From: Chloroflexota bacterium
GTDB lineage: Bacteria; Chloroflexota; Limnocylindria; P2-11E; CF-107
Direction of reading: 5' to 3'
Assembly: GCA_005881435.1 (NCBI GenBank)
Contig: VBHP01000027.1
Coordinates: 1-64,000, forward strand
DNA length: 64,000 bases
The position numbers and the translations under genes are program-made. Positions 35,029 through 44,928 of the stretch are shown here, one piece after another (position 1 is the stretch's first letter; every line of letters starts with the position of its first letter). Under the pieces are notes generated by a model. The model saw only the letters and a list, made by a program, of their open reading frames with translations. It was not told the DNA's origin and did not search any database.

Positions 35029-36485
35029 ACCGATCCCCCGCCGCGCGCCGCGATCGCCGCTTGTTGGTGGCGGACCGCGGCCAGCCCGAGGCCGAGGATG
35101 CTCCAGAACCAGATCCCGCCTTGCGGGCCCTCGAGGTAGGGGTCGAACGACGTGTTTACCAGGATCGCGAGCCAGTACGCCAGCAGCCACGCGTCGATTC
35201 GACACCACAGGTGCATCCCCGCGCGACGCGATGCGAAGAAGGCGCGGACCAGCAGCACGCCGAACCAGAGCTGCATCGCCAGCCACATCACGAATCCGGG
35301 CACGCCCATACGCGCCAACACGGTCATATGGCTGTTGTGCGGCGCGCGCACGGAGTCGTCGCTCTTGAACTGATAGCCGTCGTCGTCCGCCAGATTCACG
35401 CCGAATCCTTTGCCGGTCCAGAAGTACTGACCGCCGACGGTGTAATCGAAGATGTCGTGCCACCAGCGAAGGCGAAAATCTCGTGTGCCGTCGAGGTTGG
35501 CCGTGCCCGTGTCGCTCAGCACGCTGCCGACGTTCGCCGCGAGCTGGTCGAGCGAGATCGTGCGCGTCTTGCCGAGGTCGAGCGTCGCGTCGGCGAACAC
35601 CGCGCCGACCAGCACGACCGCGGCAGCGGCGAAGGAGAACCACCAGCGCGTCGGAGGGCGGATCAAGAACGCCGCGATCCAGCCGCACAGCGAGGCGAAG
35701 AGCCCGCCGCGATTCAGCGACCCGGCGACGCCCACGGCGATGACCCACAGCGGCACGAGGAGCGTCGCGCGCAGCGAAGCCGCGGCGAGCGACCCCGGCC
35801 AGAGCGCGACGATCAGGAACGCGATCACGCCCGCGAGGTGCACGCCCATGTCGCCGCCCTTGAAGAACACGACGCCGACATCGCTGCCGGGAATGGTGGG
35901 GAGCGAGGGCGCGAGCGAAAGCACCGCCGACACGCCGACCCAGGCCAGGAAGAACGGCACGAGCCTCGCGTAGAGCTGGCGCAGGCGCTCGAAGTGCTCG
36001 GGGCGAGCGCTCACGGAGGCCGCGAGCGCAAAGCCTCCGTACCCCCACAGGACGCCGTCGCGGAGCGCGTCGATCCCGTAGGTCGAGATATACGGGAGCG
36101 TTCGGGCCGCGCCCCACAGCATGAAGACGATGACCAGCAACTCGAGGCCATGCCAGGTCCGCCGCGCCAGACGGATCGTCGCCAGGACGCCGAGACCAAG
36201 CACGAGCTCCCCGACATAGATCGGCGCGATGCCGAGGTAGGCGAAGGATCTTCCGAAGAACCCATATCCCGCCAGCAGGACCGACAGCGCAGCGAGGAAT
36301 AGGCTCGGCAGCGACGGCGTGATGACGAGCGTCATCGCTACGGCCACGCCGACCACCACAAGGCCGGCCATCGGCACGAAGGCGACGATCGCGCCAGCGC
36401 AGATCGCGACGACGAGAGCGACGATCGGCGTCCGCGTGTCGCCGTGTGGATCGACGAGCGGAAGACGCTGCGGACGAAGGGTCAT
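35025..36485 (-). CDS. O-antigen ligase/Wzy-like polymerase
   Basis: Multi-TM; SVRAPHNSHMTVLARMGVPGFVMW (PHN-type loop motif). Confidence 0.8.
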   Translation of the reverse strand: MTLRPQRLPLVDPHGDTRTPIVALVVAICAGAIVAFVPMAGLVVVGVAVAMTLVITPSLPSLFLAALSVLLAGYGFFGRSFAYLGIAPIYVGELVLGLGVLATIRLARRTWHGLELLVIVFMLWGAARTLPYISTYGIDALRDGVLWGYGGFALAASVSARPEHFERLRQLYARLVPFFLAWVGVSAVLSLAPSLPTIPGSDVGVVFFKGGDMGVHLAGVIAFLIVALWPGSLAAASLRATLLVPLWVIAVGVAGSLNRGGLFASLCGWIAAFLIRPPTRWWFSFAAAAVVLVGAVFADATLDLGKTRTISLDQLAANVGSVLSDTGTANLDGTRDFRLRWWHDIFDYTVGGQYFWTGKGFGVNLADDDGYQFKSDDSVRAPHNSHMTVLARMGVPGFVMWLAMQLWFGVLLVRAFFASRRAGMHLWCRIDAWLLAYWLAILVNTSFDPYLEGPQGGIWFWSILGLGLAAVRHQQAAIAARGGGSV

Positions 36486-37792
36486 GCCACGAGGTCCGCG
36501 TCGAGGTGCCGCAGCAGCTCGCGGTATTTCAGCGTGAGCGGGCTCTCTTCGCCGTGGCCGCCATCGAGCCGCCGCAGATACATATCCAGCAGGTAGATGG
36601 CCTGCAGCGCGCGTACCCGTGTGCGAGACAACCCGTCTCGGGCTCGTTCTACGGCGAGGCGATCGAGCGCTCGGATCGCGCTGCGAATGTCCCAATCTTG
36701 GAGGAGGAAGCCAACCTGAAGTTCGTGATGGATCGCGTCGAGCAGCGGGAGGCCGTCGAGCCAGGCGTTCTCCCAATCGAAAGCGCGCAGGACCCCGCCC
36801 TCCATGCGTAAGTTGAACGGCGCGAAGTCGCCGTGCACGACGGTCGGGACGAACGCCGCGCCACGCAGCGCCTCGATCGCTCGCGTGGCGATCTGGGTCA
36901 GCGAGCCGATACGTTTCTCGGCCATCCGTTCGGGGAGCGATCGAAGCAGAGTCGAGGCGGCGGCATCGCGCGGCTCGCCGCCACCGAGAGCCGCGAGGAA
37001 ACGCATGTGCGCCGGCGACATCCGTGCCGGACCGGGACGGCCAATGAGCGGGGTTTGCACATTCGCGAACACGCCGTCGATCGGGCCGGCGAACAGGACG
37101 CGCGGGATCACGTCGCCTATCTCGGGACGGCGACCGAGCGCAGCGAGCACCTCAGCCTCGTGTGTCACGAGCCGGCGGGACCGCTCGCTGCCCGCCAGCT
37201 TGGCGTACGCGAGTGGCTGTCCATCAGCCGCGAGAGCCACGACGGTCGGGGTGTGTCGCAGGCCCCAGCCGCCGGACGCGAGTCCGATCGCCGCCGGATC
37301 ATGACCGAGGATGCGGGCGAGCTCGGTCTCGAGGGGCGGCGATTCGCGTGACGCGATCCAGAGCTCCGCGCCGCGCAGGAGCGGGCCGGCGGCGCGCAGC
37401 GCGACGGATGCGAGCGCCGCGAGCGCTCGTCCGCGCGGGCGATAGGGCGTGGCGAGCACCCGGAGAGCCGCCCGTGCGAGACCGGGCCGGCCCATGGGCA
37501 CGAACCAGCGGGGACGGGCGGGGGTCGGAAAGACCGCGAAGCGGCGCACGTAGACGAAGCCGGCGCGCGCGAGGTCTCTCTCGGTGAGATCACCCGGCCC
37601 GAATAGGGCGGCGCCCCAAAGCTCGTTCGCACGCGCCAGCGCCGCTTTGGCTTCTCCGGCATGGACGAGAACGCGACGCCGACCGTCCGATGGCGCGCCA
37701 CGGATGAGGTCGCTATCCGCCGGGGCGGCCGCCTCGAATGAGGCATCCGAGCGGAAGAGATAGGTCCACGCCGGCCGAGGCGCGATCAGCAT
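36482..37792 (-). CDS. Aminoglycoside-phosphotransferase-fold kinase in polysaccharide locus
   Basis: VVHGDFAPFNLRMEGGVLRAFDWENAWLDGLPLLDAIHH; start MLIAPRPAWTYLFRS. Confidence 0.75.
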   Translation of the reverse strand: MLIAPRPAWTYLFRSDASFEAAAPADSDLIRGAPSDGRRRVLVHAGEAKAALARANELWGAALFGPGDLTERDLARAGFVYVRRFAVFPTPARPRWFVPMGRPGLARAALRVLATPYRPRGRALAALASVALRAAGPLLRGAELWIASRESPPLETELARILGHDPAAIGLASGGWGLRHTPTVVALAADGQPLAYAKLAGSERSRRLVTHEAEVLAALGRRPEIGDVIPRVLFAGPIDGVFANVQTPLIGRPGPARMSPAHMRFLAALGGGEPRDAAASTLLRSLPERMAEKRIGSLTQIATRAIEALRGAAFVPTVVHGDFAPFNLRMEGGVLRAFDWENAWLDGLPLLDAIHHELQVGFLLQDWDIRSAIRALDRLAVERARDGLSRTRVRALQAIYLLDMYLRRLDGGHGEESPLTLKYRELLRHLDADLVA

Positions 37793-39102
37793 CAGGACAG
37801 AGTCCTTCGCGGCGCGTGCGTCCTGCGGTACACGAACCAGGCATACGCATTGGTGGCGACGGCACCGATCGTCATTCCGATCACCGCGCCCTCGACGCCG
37901 AGCCATCGCACCAGAAGCCAGCCGAAGGGGATCGAGATCGCCGACACGTAGACCTGGATGAGGAAGAGATGCCGCGCGAGACCCTGCACCTGGAGCAAAC
38001 TCGACACGATCGGGACGAGACAGACGAAGAAATACTGCACCGACGTCAACACGACGACGGCCGCGTCGTCGCCGTACTTGTCGTGGTACAGCAGCCGCAG
38101 CACCGGGGTGGCGAGGAGCGCGAGCGGAACGCAGTACATCAGCAGCACCGGGACGACCATGAGGTAGGCGCGCCCGACCTCACGGTGCAGCGCTTCGGGC
38201 CCTGCGTTCGCGCGAGCTCGCGAGAAGCTTACCGGCAGGACGCTGTAGAGAAAGGTCAGCACGATCCGCAGCGGGCCGAACAGCACCTGCGTCGCGCGGA
38301 TCGTCGCCGCGGCGACGGGCCCAAGCAAGAGCGCCGCGACGTAGAGGTAGATCTGGGTCGACGTCCAGTGCGCCGCTTCCGCGGCGGCGAGCCACTTTCC
38401 CATCGCGAAGTTGTCCCGGATCGCGTCCGGATCGAGGATGCGTGAGAGGCTTCGCCGGATCTGGACCATCCCCAGCGCGAGTCCGGCGAGCGACGTGGCG
38501 CCGATGATCACGAGGGCTTCGGGCGCGGTCAACGTGCCGAACGCGACGATGAGGACGAGGACGAGAGCCTGCCCGGCGTAGGTCAGAAGATCGTTGACGA
38601 ACGCATCACCGCCGCGCTCTTCGGTGTAGAGAACGCGCCTGACGAATTCCTGCAGCTGCCAGGCGACACCGGCGAAGACGAGCGCGCCGAGAAGCGGAAC
38701 GGCGCTCGGCGCGAGCGCGGCGGCCGCGATCGTCGCCAGGATGCCGACGACGGCCGATGCCGCAGAGAACGCGAGCTGCAGCAACGCCGTGGCCGCCGTG
38801 TACCCCGCATAGCGCTCCGGGGCGCGCGCCGCTCCGAGCAGGTTGTGCGGGCGTGTTATCGCTCCGGCTTGGAGTGTGTTCACCAGGTAGATCGCGGCCA
38901 GTGCGAGCGCGAATTCGCCGAATTCGTTTTCGCTGAGTGCGGTCGCCGCCAGGAGCGTCGTGACGAAGCTGACCGCGGCTGTCAGCGCTTGGTCCGCGAG
39001 ACCCCAGAACCCGTGCCGGAACTTGAGCGACGGCCGCGTCAGGCCGGCACGCGTGAAGACCGTCAACGCCCGGACGGGTCCGATCAAGGCTCGCGCCCGC
39101 AT
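37792..39102 (-). CDS. Oligosaccharide flippase (Wzx/MOP-like)
   Basis: 436 aa, 12-TM-like, LKFRHGFWGLADQALTAAVSFVTTLLAATALSENEFGEFALALAAIYL. Confidence 0.78.
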   Translation of the reverse strand: MRARALIGPVRALTVFTRAGLTRPSLKFRHGFWGLADQALTAAVSFVTTLLAATALSENEFGEFALALAAIYLVNTLQAGAITRPHNLLGAARAPERYAGYTAATALLQLAFSAASAVVGILATIAAAALAPSAVPLLGALVFAGVAWQLQEFVRRVLYTEERGGDAFVNDLLTYAGQALVLVLIVAFGTLTAPEALVIIGATSLAGLALGMVQIRRSLSRILDPDAIRDNFAMGKWLAAAEAAHWTSTQIYLYVAALLLGPVAAATIRATQVLFGPLRIVLTFLYSVLPVSFSRARANAGPEALHREVGRAYLMVVPVLLMYCVPLALLATPVLRLLYHDKYGDDAAVVVLTSVQYFFVCLVPIVSSLLQVQGLARHLFLIQVYVSAISIPFGWLLVRWLGVEGAVIGMTIGAVATNAYAWFVYRRTHAPRRTLS

Positions 39103-39149
39103 GCGCTTCGTTGCTCGCTGAGGGCCGGGTACGCTTGGATTCGAGAGAG

Positions 39150-40334
39150 ATGCGTGTCCTCATCGCGCACAACGCTTATCGGTATCGCGGCGGCGAGGAG
39201 CAGGCGATCGAGTCGGACCGCGCGCTGCTCGAGGCGAAGGGGCACCACGTCGAGCTTTACGTGCGCAAGTACGACGAGCTCGCGCCCAACGACGGAATTC
39301 TGGGCGGCGCTCGTCTTGCGCTCGCGGCCTTCTGGTCCGCGCGGACATACCTCGAAGTTCGACGTCTCATTCGCGCGGGACGTCCCGACGTACTTCACGT
39401 GCACAACATCTTTCCGCTGATCTCGGCCTCGGTGTACCGCGCGGCACACGCCGAGAGGGTCCCGGTCGTGCAGACGTTGCACAACTACCGTCTCGTGTGT
39501 CCGGCATCGACACTGTTGCGCGACGGCAAGCCGTGCGAGCTGTGCGTCGGCACCGCACCCTGGCGCGCGGTGCGCTATCGCTGCTATCGCGACTCGCGCC
39601 TGCAATCGCTCGCTCTGGCCACGATCCTGACGACGCACCGCGCGCTCGGCACCTGGTCCAGCGACGTCGACGCGTACGTGGCGCTGACAGAGTTCGGCCG
39701 ACGTGTGTTCGTCCGCGGCGGATTGCCACCCGATCGCATCTTCGTTCGGCACAACGCGGTCCACGCGCGAGCGCGGCATCCGTACCACGGAGCCCGGTCC
39801 GCGATCTTCGTCGGGAGACTGTCGCGAGAGAAGGGCGTGAAGGTCTTGCTCGATGCCTGGCGCGCGTTGCCTGAGGTGCCGCTCGAGATCATCGGCGACG
39901 GGCCGCTCGCCGCGGAGGTGCACGCCGCGGCCATGCGTCCGGAGCTCGCTCATGTTCGCGTGCTTGGGCAGCTGCCGCATGGCGAGGTGCTGGAGCATGT
40001 CGCGCGTGCGGGGATGCTCGTCTTCCCGTCGGTGTGTTACGAGGGATTCGCGCTGGCGATCGCCGAGGCACTGGCGCAGGGCATACCCGTGATCGGAAGT
40101 CGCCTCGGCGCGCAGGCCGAGATCGTCCGCGACGGCGTGAGCGGTCTCCTCTTCCGTGCCGGCGATGCGAACGCGCTTCGTGATGCGGTCCGTCGCGTCG
40201 TTGACACGGATGGTCTCGCGGACGATCTCTCGCGTGGTGCGCGAGCCGAATTCGACAGTCGCTTCTCGCCGGACATCAGCTATCGCGCGCTCATCGACAT
40301 CTATCGACGCGTTGCCACCTCCGCTAGCGCGTAG
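39150..40334 (+). CDS. Glycosyltransferase family 4
   Basis: MRVLIAHNAYRYRGGEEQAIESD; DVLHVHNIFPLIS; IFVGRLSREKGVKVLLDAW; CYEGFALAIAEALAQGIPVIGSRLGAQAEIV. Confidence 0.9.
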   Translation: MRVLIAHNAYRYRGGEEQAIESDRALLEAKGHHVELYVRKYDELAPNDGILGGARLALAAFWSARTYLEVRRLIRAGRPDVLHVHNIFPLISASVYRAAHAERVPVVQTLHNYRLVCPASTLLRDGKPCELCVGTAPWRAVRYRCYRDSRLQSLALATILTTHRALGTWSSDVDAYVALTEFGRRVFVRGGLPPDRIFVRHNAVHARARHPYHGARSAIFVGRLSREKGVKVLLDAWRALPEVPLEIIGDGPLAAEVHAAAMRPELAHVRVLGQLPHGEVLEHVARAGMLVFPSVCYEGFALAIAEALAQGIPVIGSRLGAQAEIVRDGVSGLLFRAGDANALRDAVRRVVDTDGLADDLSRGARAEFDSRFSPDISYRALIDIYRRVATSASA

Positions 40335-40497
40335 CGGACCTGGCGCCAACCTGGCAAAAAATCGGTACGTAAGAGGCTGCCCCACGTCTGCTTGCCCAGC
40401 GACCTGTGGCATGTTGCGTGCCGCGCTTTGCCCGCATCGCCACTCATTCGAGTGCCGGAACGACCGATCTCGATACGAACCGCGCGGAGGTTTCGCC

Positions 40498-41184
40498 TTG
40501 ACCGGCCTGACGCAGGAGCTCACGCAATCCGGCCCGGCTATCACTCGCGTGCCCGCCGTCGAGCCGGTGGAGCACCGGATCGTTCGATCGACTACCAAGC
40601 GTGCGATCGATGTTCTTCTAGCCGGGACCGGGCTGGCGGTGCTGTGGCCGGCCTTGCTGCTCATTGCGGTGTCGATCGTCCTCGACTCGGGGTGGCCGCC
40701 ATTCCACCTGCAGGAGCGCGTCGGCCTCAATGGTCGGCGCTTCCGGATGTGGAAGTACCGCACGATGGTGCGCGGCGCGGATGGATTGAAGGCCCAGCTC
40801 GCGCATTTGAATGAGGCGCCGTTTCCCGCATTCAAGGTGCGCGATGATCCGCGCATCACGCGCGTGGGCCGGGCCCTTCGCCGAACGAGCGCGGACGAGC
40901 TGCCACAGCTCTGGAATGTGCTGAAGGGCGACATGAGCCTTGTCGGTCCGCGACCGCCGCTCGCTGCCGAAGTGGAGCACTACGACGAACGCGCACGCCG
41001 TCGTTTGTCGGTCCGTCCCGGGATCACCTGCTTCTGGCAGGTTGAGGACCGTCATGCGAACGGCGCGACGTTCGCCGCTTGGGTCGAGCGTGATCTCGCG
41101 TACATCGATCGCTGGAGCCTCTGGCTCGATCTGGTGCTGCTCTACCGGACCGCGTGCGTCGTCCTGAAACTGACGGGGTGCTAG
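40498..41184 (+). CDS. Undecaprenyl-phosphate sugar-1-phosphate transferase (WbaP/PglC catalytic-domain family)
   Basis: TTG start with GGAGG SD (40486-40490); KYRTMVRGADGL; RRTSADELPQLWNVLKGDMSLVGPRPPLAAEVEHY. Confidence 0.88.
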   Translation: MTGLTQELTQSGPAITRVPAVEPVEHRIVRSTTKRAIDVLLAGTGLAVLWPALLLIAVSIVLDSGWPPFHLQERVGLNGRRFRMWKYRTMVRGADGLKAQLAHLNEAPFPAFKVRDDPRITRVGRALRRTSADELPQLWNVLKGDMSLVGPRPPLAAEVEHYDERARRRLSVRPGITCFWQVEDRHANGATFAAWVERDLAYIDRWSLWLDLVLLYRTACVVLKLTGC

Positions 41185-42458
41185 ATGTGGACGAGGTGAA
41201 CTGGGGCGGCGACGTCGCGATCATCGGTCTCGGACGCGTCGGCCTGCCGCTCGCGCTCTCCTTCGCCGATCACGGGCTGCGCGTGATCGGCGTGGACAAG
41301 GACGGCCGGCGGCTCGCGACCGTCCGCGCCGGCAGGATGCCCTTCAAGGAAACGGGGACGCAGGAGCTTCTCGACCGCGTGAACGCGAAGGGCAATCTCA
41401 CACTCACCGATCGGGTCGCCGATGCCGGCGCGGCGGAGCACATCGTCATCACCATCGGCACGCCCTCGTTCTCGCACATCGAGATCGACATCCGCGATAT
41501 CCGCGCCGCGCTCGATGAGCTCCTCCCGGCGTTGCGTCGAGGAGCATCGCTCATCCTGCGCTCGACGGTCGCCCCGGGCACGACCGAGTTCGTGGCCGGG
41601 TACGTCGCGAAGCGTACCGGTCTCCGCGCCGGGCGCGACTTCTATGTCGCGCACGCCCCGGAGCGAATCGCCGAAGGCCGCTTCCTGACCGAGATCCATT
41701 CGCTCCCTTGCATCGTCGGCGGCGTCGACGACATGTCGACGGAGCGAGTCGTCCAGCTGTTCGAGGTCTTCGGCACGGAGATGCTGCGAACCACGGCGGT
41801 CGCGGCCGAGTTGGCGAAGATCTGGACGAACATACTGCGCTACACCAAGTTCGCACTCCCGAACCTGCTGATGATGAACTGCGAGCAGTACGACGCGAAC
41901 GTGTTCGAGGTCATCGACCTCATCAACCGCGACTACCCGCGCGGCGGGATGGCGCTTCCGGGATTCACCGCGGGCACGTGTCTGCGGAAGGACTTCGCCT
42001 TCTCGGAGGAGCGCTCCAACGCACCGGGCATGCTCCTGGCGGTGTCGCGCGTGAACGAGTCGGTCCCGCTCTTCGTGGTGCAGGGCGTCAGACGTCGCCT
42101 CGGCACGCTCAACGGAAAGAAGGTCGCGGTCCTCGGCCTCACGTTCAAGCGCGATTCCGATGACGATCGTGACTCGCTGTCATACAAGCTCATTCGCTTC
42201 CTGGAACGCGAGCTCGCCGACATCGCTGTCCACGATCCGTTCTTGCCGCAGCAGTCCGAGCCGTATGAGGACGCGGTGGCCAGCGCCGACGTCATCATCG
42301 TCGCCACGAACCACAGTGCCTACAGCGACACAGCCGCGCTGAACACGATCCTGATGGTGGCGCGGCCTGACTGCCTAATCGTCGATGTCTGGAACGCGTT
42401 CGGCACCGGACAGGTCTTCTCCTATGCCGCAGAGGTGGCGGCGGTCACGGCCGCGTGA
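41178..42458 (+). CDS. UDP-glucose/UDP-ManNAc dehydrogenase family
   Basis: VAIIGLGRVGLPLALSFADHGLRVIGVDKD; ELAKIWTNILRYTKFALPN; GFTAGTCLRKDFAF catalytic Cys. Start GTG at 41178 or 41187. Confidence 0.9.
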   Translation: MLDVDEVNWGGDVAIIGLGRVGLPLALSFADHGLRVIGVDKDGRRLATVRAGRMPFKETGTQELLDRVNAKGNLTLTDRVADAGAAEHIVITIGTPSFSHIEIDIRDIRAALDELLPALRRGASLILRSTVAPGTTEFVAGYVAKRTGLRAGRDFYVAHAPERIAEGRFLTEIHSLPCIVGGVDDMSTERVVQLFEVFGTEMLRTTAVAAELAKIWTNILRYTKFALPNLLMMNCEQYDANVFEVIDLINRDYPRGGMALPGFTAGTCLRKDFAFSEERSNAPGMLLAVSRVNESVPLFVVQGVRRRLGTLNGKKVAVLGLTFKRDSDDDRDSLSYKLIRFLERELADIAVHDPFLPQQSEPYEDAVASADVIIVATNHSAYSDTAALNTILMVARPDCLIVDVWNAFGTGQVFSYAAEVAAVTAA

Positions 42459-43429
42459 GCCGAGTTCTCGTCACTGGCGGCGCCGGCAACATCGGCACAG
42501 CCGTCGTGCGACGTCTGTTGCGCGAGGGTGATCTCGAGGTCCGCGTCGCGGATCAGCGCGAGCCCGCGCCATGGGTGCGGGCGCAGTGCGAGATCGTGCA
42601 GACGGACCTTCGCGACCTGTCGAATGCGCGGCGTGCCGCGTCGGGGTGCGACCGCATCGTGCACCTCGCGGCGATCGTCGGCGGCATCGGCAACTTTCAC
42701 AAGCTGCCGTACACCTTGACCGAGGTCAACAGCGGACTCAACAACGCGATCTTCCACGTTGGCATCGAGAACGAGGTCGAGCGCTTCGTGTACGTGTCGT
42801 CGTCGATGGTTTTCGAGCGCGCGGCGCTCTTCCCCACACCCGAGGAGTACCTCGCCGATTGTCCTGTCCCGCAGTCGGCCTATGGCTTCTCCAAACTGGC
42901 GGGTGAGATGTACTGCCGTGCGGCGCACGCCCAGCATGGGCTTCGCTTCACGATCTGCCGTCCATTCAATGCCTATGGCCCTGGCGAGATCCCCGATGCC
43001 GAGCCCGGCATCGCGCACGCGGTACCCGACCTCATTCGCAAGGTGCTGTCGGGATCGAGCCCGCTCGAGATCTTCGGCTCGGGCACGCAGACCCGAACGC
43101 TGACGTACGTCGACGACATCGCCGACGGCATCGTCCGCGCGATGCGGTCTCCGGCCGGACTAAACGAAGACTTCAACATCTCGGCGAAGGAGGAGCTCAG
43201 CGTCGCTGAGATCGCCCGTCTGATCTGGGACGCCTGCGGCGCGGCGCCGGGCGATTTCGCGCTCAAGAGCGTCCCGAGCTTCGCAGTCGACGTGCAGCGC
43301 CGGTGGCCCTCGGTACGCAAAGCGAAAGAGTGGCTTGGGTGGGAAGCACCCACGGCGCTGCGAGACGGACTGGCGCGGACGGTGGACTGGATCCGCGCCC
43401 AGCAACCAGAGCTCGCTCGCGCCTCCTGA
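42455..43429 (+). CDS. NAD-dependent sugar epimerase/dehydratase (SDR)
   Basis: VLVTGGAGNIGTAVVRRLL; YVSSSMVFE; SAYGFSKLAGEMYCR; RPFNAYGPGE. Confidence 0.9.
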   Translation: MSRVLVTGGAGNIGTAVVRRLLREGDLEVRVADQREPAPWVRAQCEIVQTDLRDLSNARRAASGCDRIVHLAAIVGGIGNFHKLPYTLTEVNSGLNNAIFHVGIENEVERFVYVSSSMVFERAALFPTPEEYLADCPVPQSAYGFSKLAGEMYCRAAHAQHGLRFTICRPFNAYGPGEIPDAEPGIAHAVPDLIRKVLSGSSPLEIFGSGTQTRTLTYVDDIADGIVRAMRSPAGLNEDFNISAKEELSVAEIARLIWDACGAAPGDFALKSVPSFAVDVQRRWPSVRKAKEWLGWEAPTALRDGLARTVDWIRAQQPELARAS

Positions 43430-43437
43430 GATCCGCG

Positions 43438-44928
43438 TTGCGTCGTCGCGATTTCCTCACGCGAGGTCTCGGCGCCGGGGTGGTGCTGGCCGTGCTCGGT
43501 CCAGCCTGTTCGAAGCCGGAGGCGGCGCCGCGCAATCCGATCGAGACCGAGAACCTAAATCCGGGATCGGACGGCTGGCGCATCGCCACGCTCGCGCAGA
43601 AGCGGGAGATCGAGGGCTATGCCTCCGCGGTGAGCGTCGCGCCCGGCAGTTCGATCGACCTCATGGTGTCGACCTCCATCCCAAAGACGTTCACGATCCA
43701 GATCTATCGCGTCGGCTGGTACGGCGGCGCGGGCGGACGGCTCATGGTCAGCAAGGACGCGCCGAGCGGCGTCATCGGTCCGCTCGCGGGTGAGCCACGG
43801 CCCGTCCCCGCGCCAACCGCCGCACCGGACTTCCTCATCGAAGCGCGTTGGCCGGTCTCGTACACCCTCGCGATACCCGCGACGTGGCCCAGCGGGTACT
43901 ACCTGGCGAAGCTCACGCGCGAGGATGGCTTCGAACGGTACGCGATCTTCGTCGTCCGCGACCCGCGGTCGAAAGCCGCGATCGTCATGCAAGCGAGCGT
44001 GACCACGTGGCAGGCGTACAACTATTGGGGCGGGAAGAGCCTGTATTCGACCTTCGGCGGCACCGGGACCGACGGATTCGCGACGAAGCTGAGCGATGTG
44101 CGCTCGGGCATGATCTCCTTCGATCGGCCGTACGAGACGACACACGCGCGTGACGGCGCCGGTGAATTCTTCGTCTGGGAAGTGAACATGGTGCGCTGGC
44201 TCGAGCGCAACGGCTACGACGTCACATATGCGACGAACCTCGACGTGCACGCCGATGTCGATCTTTTGCGCGGTCGCAATGCATTCCTCTCTGTCGGCCA
44301 CGACGAGTACTGGACGAATGAGATGCGCCGCAATGTGACCGTCGCCCGGGACAACGGCGTCAACCTCGGTTTCTTCAGCTCGAACGTCTCCTACTGGCGG
44401 ATCCGTCTCGGACCGAACGACGCTGGTGTCCCCGATCGTCGTGTCATCGGCTACAAGGACGTTTCGGTCGACCCCACCACGACGCGCTGGCGCGATCAGA
44501 ACCGTCCGGAGAACCTGCTCGTCGGCGTGATGTACTCGGGGGTCTGGGCTGGGGACTATGTGATCCTGGATCCGTCGAGCTGGGTATTCGACAGCACCGG
44601 GTTCAAGGCCGGCGATCGCGTCAGCAATCTCGTCGGTTACGAGTACGACCGCACGTTCGCGAACGGATTCACGCCGCCCGGCCTATCAGTCCTGTCCCGC
44701 TCGGTCGTCGGCGACGATATCGTCGAGTCCGCGGTGTACAGCGCGCCGAGCGGGGCGGTGGTCTTCGCGACCGGTACGAATCACTGGGCCTGGGCGCTCG
44801 ACGATTACCGGCATCCATGGGTCTCCAGCGAGTTCAAGCCGGTGAAGCCGCACCCGGGGATCGAGCGCGCGACGCAGAACGTCTTCTCGCGCTTCGCGGT
44901 GAGCGGCAGCGCGCTCGCGCGCCGCTAG
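43438..44928 (+). CDS. Tat-exported N,N-dimethylformamidase-large-subunit-like protein
   Basis: LRRRDFLTRGLGAGVVLAVLGPACS (Tat-like, RRRDFL); WYGGAGGRLM, TTWQAYNYWGGKSLYS, FLSVGHDEYWTNEMRRNV, GTNHWAWALDDY. Confidence 0.72.
   Translation: MRRRDFLTRGLGAGVVLAVLGPACSKPEAAPRNPIETENLNPGSDGWRIATLAQKREIEGYASAVSVAPGSSIDLMVSTSIPKTFTIQIYRVGWYGGAGGRLMVSKDAPSGVIGPLAGEPRPVPAPTAAPDFLIEARWPVSYTLAIPATWPSGYYLAKLTREDGFERYAIFVVRDPRSKAAIVMQASVTTWQAYNYWGGKSLYSTFGGTGTDGFATKLSDVRSGMISFDRPYETTHARDGAGEFFVWEVNMVRWLERNGYDVTYATNLDVHADVDLLRGRNAFLSVGHDEYWTNEMRRNVTVARDNGVNLGFFSSNVSYWRIRLGPNDAGVPDRRVIGYKDVSVDPTTTRWRDQNRPENLLVGVMYSGVWAGDYVILDPSSWVFDSTGFKAGDRVSNLVGYEYDRTFANGFTPPGLSVLSRSVVGDDIVESAVYSAPSGAVVFATGTNHWAWALDDYRHPWVSSEFKPVKPHPGIERATQNVFSRFAVSGSALARR

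Noticed and set aside
34614-36302. Plus-strand 562-aa ORF over WecG/Wzy-like genes
   Set aside because: R/H/D/E-rich shadow of two recognisable minus-strand genes.
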